Positions 1-5,036 of a stretch of DNA of 5,036 bases are shown piece after piece (the stretch's first letter is position 1; each line of letters opens with the position of its first letter). Below the pieces are notes generated by a model, which worked only from the letters and a program-made list of their open reading frames with translations, was not told where the DNA came from and made no database searches. Position numbers and translations under genes: made by a program. Source of the DNA: Gemmataceae bacterium (GTDB lineage: Bacteria; Planctomycetota; Planctomycetia; Gemmatales; Gemmataceae); NCBI GenBank assembly GCA_017853285.1, contig JAFMJU010000304.1, positions 1-5,036 on the forward strand, given 5' to 3'.

Positions 1-609
1 GGGACTTTCGTGCGTCCGGAGTTCTCTGGCAGGATGCGGGTCGACTCGATCCTAGGTGTCGCCGACGCCGAGCACTTCGCCTTGGAGCGGTTTGATGACC
101 CCGCCGCCCGGAACCAGCTCCGGTATGCCGATGTCGTGCTGCTGAACAAGGTGGACCTGGTCGATACCCGGCGGGTGGAGGAAGTGGAGGCGATGATCCG
201 GGGGTTGAACCCAGGCGCCCGGATCCTGCGAACCGAGCGGTCGCGTGTTGCGATCCCGTTGATCCTTGGCATCGGTGGTGAACATGGGGGTCGGACCTTG
301 GGCGACCCACCGCCGCAAGGGCAGCCCCACCGCCACCCCTACCGGAGCGTCTCATTCCTCAGTGATGTCCCCATCGACCCGGAGCGTTTCCAGCGGGTGC
401 TCGAGGGTTTGCCGGAGGGGGTTTTTCGCGCGAAGGGTTTCCTGCACCTCGCGGGTGTCGAAACGATCCACCTTTTCCACCTGGTGGGCCGTCGCTTCAC
501 CCTTGAGGAAGCCGATGGTGTCGAGCGCCGGACCCGGCTGGTTTTCATCGGGACGGAATATGACCGGGACGCCCTGACCAGGGAGTTGCGGGACTGCGAG
601 GTGGGGTGA
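1..609 (+). CDS. CobW/COG0523-family G3E GTPase, C-terminal part (5' partial)
   Basis: The reading frame is open from base 1 and ends at the TGA at 607-609, so the N-terminal half with the Walker A loop and the usual CxCC metal motif lies outside the window. A GTG at 10 is in frame but is not a credible start, because conserved family sequence already runs through it. Numbering from the codon at base 1, I see the strand before the G4 motif (DSILGVADAEHF), the guanine-specificity motif NKVD at residues 49-52 (bases 145-156), a linker with HRH at 110-112, and a CobW_C domain from about residue 114 with RAKGF at 143-147, LVFIG near 180-184 and a near-terminal Cys. The pattern (RLDSI..DAE.F, A.NQL.Y.D..LLNK.DLV, VFRAKG, F.L.G.RFTL) resembles the GTP-binding COG0523 subgroup known from cyanobacteria. 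Family members are cytoplasmic GTPases that deliver or regulate metals, often zinc; the metal served here cannot be told. The gene converges on the minus-strand operon. Confidence 0.93.
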   Translation, partial: GTFVRPEFSGRMRVDSILGVADAEHFALERFDDPAARNQLRYADVVLLNKVDLVDTRRVEEVEAMIRGLNPGARILRTERSRVAIPLILGIGGEHGGRTLGDPPPQGQPHRHPYRSVSFLSDVPIDPERFQRVLEGLPEGVFRAKGFLHLAGVETIHLFHLVGRRFTLEEADGVERRTRLVFIGTEYDRDALTRELRDCEVG

Positions 610-641
610 ATTGGCGCGATCTTTGCCCGGATCGGAAAATG

Positions 642-669
642 CCACCGGAGGGTGTGGTGTTGCCGGTGG
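642..669 (-). terminator. Candidate intrinsic terminator of the minus-strand operon
   Basis: The 73-base gap between the convergent stops (609 and 683) contains a perfect 7-bp GC-rich inverted repeat: CCACCGG at 642-648 and CCGGTGG at 663-669, with a 14-base loop. Read on the minus strand, the stem begins 13 bases after the stop of the PPC gene and is followed by C, A and then four T residues (639 down to 636). That is the right order for a Rho-independent terminator, but the loop is large and the T run short. A second, weaker repeat (CGATC 617-621, GATCG 630-634, 8-base loop) lies between this hairpin and the CobW stop and has no T run on either strand. Nothing else is visible in the gap. 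Confidence 0.35.
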
Positions 670-682
670 GCGCCAGCCGGGT

Positions 683-1455
683 TCAGGGCACCAGTACGAC
701 CCTCAATTCATAAGCATGCATCGGGCCGCCGCTGTCGAAGGCGTCGCGCACCACCAGGCAGACCGGGCCCGTTTGGGGCGCTGTGGTGATAACCACCAGG
801 TCCTCGGCCTTGGGCGGCGGGCCGGCGGTTTTCCAAAGGGAGCCGTCCGGTTGCTGGATAGTGAGGATGGGGTCTAGCAGCGATCCTTTCCGCCGGCCGA
901 TGACCTGCACGCGGAGTTTCTGGCCCTTGGTCAATTCCACCCGGAAGCAGTCGCAGTCTTGGGGTTTGGCGATCGTGCCCAGGATGCGCGCGGGGAGGGG
1001 GCCCACGGGCTGTGGTGTTTCGAGGTCGTTGTTCGGGTCCGTATCGCGGATCAGTTTGGCCTTGGTGATCTCCAGGGGGAGTTCGGATTGGGTGTTGTTA
1101 TCCCCCTCCACCCGGAGCAGGGCTTCCCCCGCCGGTGCGTTCGCAGCCAGCTCCACCCGCACTATCTGGTTGCCGTTTGCCTTGGCATCCATCCCGTCTG
1201 GCAATGGGAAATCCTTGGCCTTTTCCAATACCTGCAGTGGAATAGGCTTTTGCTTCCCGGATGGGGTGGGCATCAGGCTCACACGCGTGTTTGGCCCAGC
1301 GCGCCGCCGCGCAGCAGGCATTCCGTTTTGCCCCCCGCTTCGACCACCCAGGGCCAGACCATGGTCAGCTTGGGTGGATCGGGTTTGGCTACCGGTTTGT
1401 CGGCCCCGGGAAAGAGGGTGACAGTTGCCATGCCCAAAAGCCAGGGAAGCATCAT
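683..1455 (-). CDS. Small secreted PPC-domain protein, reading frame broken near 1279-1284
   Basis: The gene starts at the ATG at 1453-1455, overlapping the DUF1501 stop. The first frame encodes a short hydrophobic export signal (MMLPWLLGMATVTLFPGA) and the start of a beta-sandwich region (PKLTMVWPWVVEAGGKT, LLRGGALGQTRV). It hits TGA at 1279-1281 after 58 residues. The protein clearly continues in the -1 frame from about 1282 to the TGA at 683-685 (about 199 residues), beginning SLMPTPSGK. Its last 120 or so residues match the bacterial pre-peptidase C-terminal domain (PPC, PF04151): a DTDPNND entry, ARILGTI, QDCDCFRVEL in place of the usual DvDyF, GSLLDP, and a final YELRVVL strand. Joined, the protein is about 257 residues, usual for small planctomycete proteins with a TIG-like N-terminal region plus PPC. 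It probably acts outside the cytoplasm; no catalytic residues are recognisable. A fragment starting at the ATG at 1271-1273 would lack the signal peptide. Whether the break is real or an assembly error cannot be decided here. Confidence 0.8.
1279..1290 (-). other. Frame-break site: probable TG duplication beside a 10-bp palindrome
   Basis: On the minus strand the bases read ACACGCGTGTGAGC. Frame 1 gives T-R-V-stop (CGC GTG TGA), while the downstream frame gives Ser-Leu-Met-Pro from AGC onward. Removing one TG gives CGC GTG AGC, which joins the halves as QTRV-SLMP with no residue lost. Adding one G (GTG GTG AGC) would also restore the frame. Bases 1281-1290 form the perfect palindrome ACACGCGTGT, a place where slippage or base-calling error is plausible. 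Confidence 0.6.
1452..1455 (-). promoter_or_regulatory. ATGA stop-start overlap coupling DUF1501 and PPC genes
   Basis: The DUF1501 stop TGA (1452-1454) overlaps the first ATG of the PPC gene (1453-1455). A second in-frame ATG follows at once (1450-1452). There is only a weak purine-rich stretch (GGGAA) before it and no strong Shine-Dalgarno, so translation by re-initiation after the DUF1501 gene is likely. This overlap also shows that the intended start of the PPC gene belongs to the 58-codon frame, not to the downstream frame. Confidence 0.65.
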
Positions 1456-2747
1456 GCGAACAGTTCCCGGACCACCTCGCCCTGATCGAGGATTTCCAGG
1501 GGGCGACCGTCGGGGGTGGTGATCTGCCGCTTGGGGTCGATGCCCAGGCTGTCCAGCAGCGTGGCGGCCACATCGGCGGGACCCACCGGACGCCGGGTGG
1601 GGAATCCCCCCAGCTTGTCCGTGGCGCCCAGCACCAGCCCGGGCCGGGTGCCCGCCCCGGCGAACAACAGCGACCCCGCCTTGCCCCAGTGGTCCCGCCC
1701 GGCGTCCTTGTTCAGCGTGGGGGTTCGGCCGAATTCGCCGAAGACGGCCACCAGGGTCTCCTCCAGCAATCCGCGTTCGCCCATGTCATCGAGGAAAGCG
1801 GACAGGGCGCGGTCGAATTCGGGCAGCTTCTTGTCCAGGCCTTCAAAGATCTTGGCGTGGTGATCCCAACCGGCATGGTTGACGGTGATCCACCGCACGC
1901 CGCCCTCCACCAGGCGCCGCGCCAGCAGGCACCCCTGGCCAAACGTGGTCCGGCCATATCGCTCCCGGGTCCGGTCGGTCTCACTCTCCAGCGAGAACGC
2001 CCGGCGTGCCGCCGGGGAAAGCACCATTTCCGCGGCCCGCTGCTGGAACGCGTCGTAGGTCTGGATCTGGTCGTTGGCCTCGACCTGACGGGCGAGCCCA
2101 TCCACCGCCTCGCGCAGGTTTTTCCGCCGGCGGTCGCGGTTGGACCCGTTTGCCGCCATGCCCGGGGCTGTTGCCAGATCGTCCACCCGGAAGTTCTGCG
2201 GGGCCGGGTCGCCGGTCTTGAACGACTCGTGCCGGCCGCCCAAAAAGGCGCTGCGCCCGAGTTCCCAGGTGAACGAGGGATTCTTGGGAATCGCCACATA
2301 GGGCGGCAACTCCCCCCGGAAACCCAGTTGCTGGGACACCACCGCGCCCATTGCCGGGTAATCGCCGAACGGCGAGCCGAACCGGCCCGACAGCACCCAG
2401 TTGGTGGCGGTCTCGTGGTGGTCGTTGTGGTGCGAGCCCGACCGCACCAGCGTGTACCGGGGGAGCCTGGACGCCAGGAGCGGGATCTTGTCGGTGAAGC
2501 GGACCCCGGGGACCGGCGTGGCCTGCGTGCCATACTTGCCCCGGACCTCCGGTGGCGCGTCGGGCTTGGGGTCGAACGTGTCGTGGTGGGAGATGCCGCC
2601 CCCCAGGAATATCAGGACCACCGATTTCGCGCGGGGCGTGCCGGCCGATGCCGGCGCGGCGGCCAGCCGTTGCAGGAGCCCCCCGGAAAACGCCCCGAGC
2701 GCCCCCAGGCGCAGCGAGTCGCGGCGTCCCATCCGCACGGTCAACAT
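1452..2747 (-). CDS. DUF1501 protein with twin-arginine signal
   Basis: This 431-residue protein has the normal length of the DUF1501 family (PF07394), which is related to the sulfatase/alkaline-phosphatase-like fold. The N-terminus has a twin-arginine type signal: RRDSLRLG at residues 8-15, then a hydrophobic stretch GALGAFSGGLLQRLAAA, suggesting folded export. Family motifs in order are LIFLGGGISHHDTFDPKPDAP (about 45-65), PGVRFTDKIPLLA (80-92), LVRSGSHHNDHHE (100-112), ITVNHAGWDHH (287-297), GEFGRTP (337-343), GRDHWG (350-355), and a C-terminal PVGPADVAATLLDSLGID segment. The His/Asp-rich motifs are consistent with a metal-binding hydrolase-like site, but the family has no established reaction and I assign none. 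The ATG at 2745-2747 is chosen because AAGGGAG lies 8 bases upstream; the in-frame Met6 just ahead of the RR has no such site. The gene lies 31 bases after the DUF1549/DUF1553 stop and overlaps the PPC gene by 4 bases, so the three are probably co-transcribed. Confidence 0.95.
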   Translation of the reverse strand: MLTVRMGRRDSLRLGALGAFSGGLLQRLAAAPASAGTPRAKSVVLIFLGGGISHHDTFDPKPDAPPEVRGKYGTQATPVPGVRFTDKIPLLASRLPRYTLVRSGSHHNDHHETATNWVLSGRFGSPFGDYPAMGAVVSQQLGFRGELPPYVAIPKNPSFTWELGRSAFLGGRHESFKTGDPAPQNFRVDDLATAPGMAANGSNRDRRRKNLREAVDGLARQVEANDQIQTYDAFQQRAAEMVLSPAARRAFSLESETDRTRERYGRTTFGQGCLLARRLVEGGVRWITVNHAGWDHHAKIFEGLDKKLPEFDRALSAFLDDMGERGLLEETLVAVFGEFGRTPTLNKDAGRDHWGKAGSLLFAGAGTRPGLVLGATDKLGGFPTRRPVGPADVAATLLDSLGIDPKRQITTPDGRPLEILDQGEVVRELFA

Positions 2748-2755
2748 GGTGATAA

Positions 2756-2762
2756 CTCCCTT
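2756..2762 (-). promoter_or_regulatory. Shine-Dalgarno of the DUF1501 gene
   Basis: AAGGGAG on the minus strand ends 8 bases before the ATG at 2747. It fixes the start of the DUF1501 gene at MLTVRM rather than at Met6. It lies inside the 31-base spacer after the upstream stop at 2779, so there is no room for a full promoter between the two genes. Confidence 0.65.
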
Positions 2763-2778
2763 GCGTTGGTTGGTTGGC

Positions 2779-4974
2779 TCAATGCTGGAAGCTGAATTCC
2801 TTGGAGTTCAGCAGCGACCAGAACAGGTCGGCCAGGACCTCGTCTGGGTTGGCATCCCTCTCGGCGAGGGCTTCCTGAAACGCCTTGGTCCCGTTTGCGT
2901 CCATCGGCCGGGCCAGGCAGATCCGGTGCAGGGTGTCGGCCTTTTGCAGGGGCGTTCCGCCACCCTTGGACACCCGGGCCAACACCCCGGATGGGTGGTT
3001 GATCTTTTCCAGCAGGCGGTCACCGTTGAGGAGGTGCAGGACCTGCGGCAGGGTGACATCGCCGGATTTCTCGCAGGCGCAGGCGGTGACCCGCTCGCTG
3101 CGACCGAAGGTGGTGAGGAACCGGCTGGGCAGGCCGGGGTCGGCGAGTTGCACCGCTCGTGTGCCGCGGGGATGGCCGGGAAAATCTTCCGGTGAGCCGG
3201 TGGCCTGGCAGAGCGCGTCGAGCAGCACCTCGGCGGGCAGCCGCCGGGCCGGGAAGTGGCTGTGGTGCCGTTCATCGGTCTTGTTCCCTTCCAGCGTGGC
3301 GGAGGAACGACGGTAGGCCTGCGAGGTGGCGATGAGGCGGATCAGGTGGTTGAAACGGTAACCCGAGGTGCGGAATTCCCGCTCGAGCAGGTCGAGCAAT
3401 TCAGGGTTGGCGGCCGGGTTGGTGGCACGAAGATCATCCACGGGCTCGACCAGGCCCCGGCCCATCAGGTGTCGCCAGATCCGGTTGGCCATGGCCTTGG
3501 CGAAAAAAGGATTGGCTTGGGCGGTCACCCAAGCCGCGAGGTGGGCCCGGGGGTCGGCATCCGCTTGGAGGTTGGCTTTTGTGCGGTCGAGGGGCCGCGG
3601 TTCGAGGAAGGGTCCGCCGCGCGGGTGGGAAACCCCGGTCTTTGCCGCGGGATCAGCCAGCGGCACCAGGCTGGTGTCCCCTTGCCGGGGGCCCTTGCGG
3701 TCGAGTTTCAGTCGGGACAGGTAGGCGGCCTGGTGGAGGTAATCTTCCTGGGTGTAGCGCTCGGTCGGATGGTTGTGGCACTGGGCGCACCCCACGCGGG
3801 TGCCAAGGAACGCCTGCGCGATCATGCCGGGCATCTCGCTGTTGGCCGGTTGCGCCTCGCCGACCCCGACGATCCAGTATCCGACGGCCGGGTCCTGAGA
3901 GACCGTGCCCGTCGCCAGCAGGATCCGCCGCGCCAGGGCATCCCACGGGGTGCCGGCGGCAACCTCCTCCCGCAGCCAGGCATGGAAGGAACGGACTCCC
4001 GGCAGGCCGCGCACATCGTGGTCGCGCTCGCGCCGGTTCTGGAACAACTCCGCCAAAAACAAGGTCCAGAGATCCACGAACTCCGGCGTGGCCAAGAGTC
4101 CATCCACCTGGCGGCCGTATTTGCCGGGATCGGCGTCCGTGACAAACGCATCCACCTGCGCGGGCGTGGGCAGTCGCCCAGTCAGGTCCAGGCAGACCCG
4201 GCGTAGCCAGGTCGCATCATCCGCCAAACCGGACAGGGGGATACGGAGCGCCTCCAACTGCCGGGCGATGGAACGATCGATGGGATGGCTGGATGGTGGC
4301 AGCCTGTCCGGTGATGGGGTGTTCACCCGATGGGGGATCCGCACGGTGGCCACGGTGACCTCGCTTTGGAAACCGACCTGGATGGCGGTCTCGCCCGGAC
4401 CCTCGAGGGTCACCGCGCCGTCGGGGGTCACGCTGGCGATGGCGTTGTTGTTGGAAGTGAAGCGAGCCAGCCAGGTCACATCCTGGTGTTGGCCATCCTT
4501 CCAATGGGCCCTGACTTTCAGGCGCCACCTGTCGCCGGTGGATCCCTGGTCGGGCAGCGGGTCGAGGGTGATCTTTTCGAGGGCGGGTTCGTTGGCATCG
4601 GGTCCCGGCATGCCCGCGAGTATCCAGTCGTGGAGCACCTGGTATTCCCTGGCGGCCTTGTCCACCAGTTTGCCGCCCTCGTGCGGGGCCTCGCCGGTGA
4701 TTTTTCGCAACAGCTCGCTTTCGGGGGGTGCCGCGGTGCTCACCCGGCGGCCGCTGAATTCACGGGTGATGGATTCGTGGTCCTGGGCCGGGGCGTAACC
4801 CCGGAGGGACAGCCTGAACCCGTTCTGGCCCGCGCCCTTGCCGTGGCAGGCCCCCTGGTTGCAGCCCAGCCGCGTGAAAACAGGGACGATCTCACGCAGA
4901 AACGAAGGGGCCGCGGGTGTCTTGGACCCGGTTTGGTCCGGGGCCAGAAGGCTCAGGAGGAGCAAGGGAACCAT
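2779..4974 (-). CDS. PSCyt1-like / Big_2 / DUF1549 (PSCyt2) / DUF1553 (PSD1) secreted protein
   Basis: The 731-residue protein has four regions. Residues 1-12 are a hydrophobic export segment. Residues 25-125 are a planctomycete cytochrome-like region with CNQGACH (C38, C43, H44) and GQNGFRLSLRGY. Residues 150-213 are a Big_2-like Ig domain (DVTWLARFTSNNNAIASV, TPDGAV, GETAIQV). DUF1549/PSCyt2 spans about 230-425 with RRVCLDLTGRLPTPAQVDAF and a CAQCH motif at 396-400 followed by NHPTERYTQEDY. DUF1553/PSD1 spans about 465-725 with NPFFAKAMANRIWRHLMGRG, SGYRFNHLIRLIATSQAYRRS, ACACEKSGD and LPQVLHLLNGDRL. This is a standard architecture in Planctomycetota and Verrucomicrobiota. The names imply c-type heme, but heme binding is not proven and the function is unknown. 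Start: the ATG at 4974 is the only in-frame ATG in the window, but the frame stays open to base 5036. The residues just before it (VKRPERIP) would supply the basic n-region that the Met at 4974 lacks, so the true start may be off the right edge. It is the first gene of the operon visible here. Confidence 0.93.
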   Translation of the reverse strand: MVPLLLLSLLAPDQTGSKTPAAPSFLREIVPVFTRLGCNQGACHGKGAGQNGFRLSLRGYAPAQDHESITREFSGRRVSTAAPPESELLRKITGEAPHEGGKLVDKAAREYQVLHDWILAGMPGPDANEPALEKITLDPLPDQGSTGDRWRLKVRAHWKDGQHQDVTWLARFTSNNNAIASVTPDGAVTLEGPGETAIQVGFQSEVTVATVRIPHRVNTPSPDRLPPSSHPIDRSIARQLEALRIPLSGLADDATWLRRVCLDLTGRLPTPAQVDAFVTDADPGKYGRQVDGLLATPEFVDLWTLFLAELFQNRRERDHDVRGLPGVRSFHAWLREEVAAGTPWDALARRILLATGTVSQDPAVGYWIVGVGEAQPANSEMPGMIAQAFLGTRVGCAQCHNHPTERYTQEDYLHQAAYLSRLKLDRKGPRQGDTSLVPLADPAAKTGVSHPRGGPFLEPRPLDRTKANLQADADPRAHLAAWVTAQANPFFAKAMANRIWRHLMGRGLVEPVDDLRATNPAANPELLDLLEREFRTSGYRFNHLIRLIATSQAYRRSSATLEGNKTDERHHSHFPARRLPAEVLLDALCQATGSPEDFPGHPRGTRAVQLADPGLPSRFLTTFGRSERVTACACEKSGDVTLPQVLHLLNGDRLLEKINHPSGVLARVSKGGGTPLQKADTLHRICLARPMDANGTKAFQEALAERDANPDEVLADLFWSLLNSKEFSFQH

Positions 4975-5036
4975 CGGAATGCGTTCCGGGCGCTTTACGG
5001 TGGGTGAATCGGCCTTTGGGCGGGCGGGTTTGGCTG
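4975..5036 (-). other. Right edge: leader or extra N-terminus of the DUF1549/DUF1553 gene
   Basis: These 62 bases lie upstream of the assigned ATG. The same frame is open throughout and would encode a Lys/Arg/Pro-rich stretch ending KRPERIP. A different minus-strand frame has a TAA at 4995-4997, which could be the end of a further upstream gene about 20 bases before the ATG. There is only a weak GGAA before the ATG and no recognisable promoter. The two readings cannot be separated without sequence to the right. Confidence 0.4.

Noticed and set aside
1..609. A functional link between the CobW-type GTPase and the minus-strand operon, for example metal supply to DUF1501
   Set aside because: The genes are convergent and share no promoter region, so position alone gives no support for a shared role.
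1283..1573. Extension of the downstream PPC frame upstream to an ATG at 1573
   Set aside because: That stretch overlaps the conserved C-terminus of DUF1501 and encodes an Arg/Ser/Pro-rich sequence with no signal peptide. The real N-terminus is in the other frame, from 1455.
1712..2533. A 273-codon minus-strand frame inside the DUF1501 gene
   Set aside because: It is rich in Arg, Pro, Trp and Ser, as expected of a shifted frame of GC-rich coding DNA, and overlaps conserved DUF1501 motifs entirely.
2764..2777. Short tandem TTGG repeat in the spacer between the DUF1549/DUF1553 and DUF1501 genes
   Set aside because: Only about three units, with no dyad or family resemblance. It is too short to call a regulatory site.
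1425..2795. A 456-codon open frame on the plus strand, opposite the DUF1501 gene
   Set aside because: Its product is low-complexity Gly/Arg/Pro-rich with no family motifs, and it lies exactly antisense to a well-conserved gene. High GC at third codon positions explains the lack of stops.
3256..4206. A 316-codon plus-strand open frame opposite the DUF1549/DUF1553 gene
   Set aside because: It is antisense to recognised domain sequence and has no motif or Shine-Dalgarno. The other long plus-strand frames at 3905-4798 and 4330-5007 are rejected for the same reason.
1..5036. Search by eye for mobile elements, CRISPR repeats, tRNA/rRNA, riboswitches and toxin-antitoxin or defence genes
   Set aside because: No terminal inverted repeats, transposase motifs, regularly spaced repeats or structured RNA signatures were seen. 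Coding sequence fills nearly the whole window.

Overview
The window is GC-rich (roughly 65% by eye) and carries four protein genes in two convergent groups. The protein families point to Planctomycetota, with Verrucomicrobiota as the main alternative. DUF1501, the fused DUF1549/DUF1553 (PSCyt2/PSD1) protein with an N-terminal cytochrome-like cysteine motif, and the small secreted PPC-domain protein are hallmarks of those phyla. No rRNA or marker gene is present, so the phylum is inferred from family content only.

Layout: bases 1-609 (+) hold the C-terminal part of a CobW/COG0523-type G3E GTPase whose Walker A half lies left of the window. Bases 610-682 are a short convergent intergenic gap with a hairpin that could terminate the leftward operon. 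The rest, from 683 to the right edge, is one leftward (minus-strand) operon. In transcription order it encodes a 731-aa PSCyt1-like/Big_2/DUF1549/DUF1553 secreted protein (2779-4974, possibly starting beyond the right edge), then after 31 bases a 431-aa twin-arginine DUF1501 protein (1452-2747), then, through a 4-base ATGA overlap, a small secreted PPC-domain protein (683-1455) whose frame is broken near 1279-1284.

The three minus-strand genes look like one functional unit: all three products carry export signals, they are tightly spaced, and the families are known to co-occur. The biochemical role of these modules is not established, so none is assigned. The CobW gene is convergent with the operon and probably unrelated; proteins of its group are GTP-dependent metal (often zinc) chaperones.

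The window looks like ordinary planctomycete-type chromosome. I see no mobile element, CRISPR array, tRNA, rRNA or clearly new system. The most notable local signal is the frame break in the PPC gene, best explained by a 2-base TG duplication that is either a real mutation or an assembly error.
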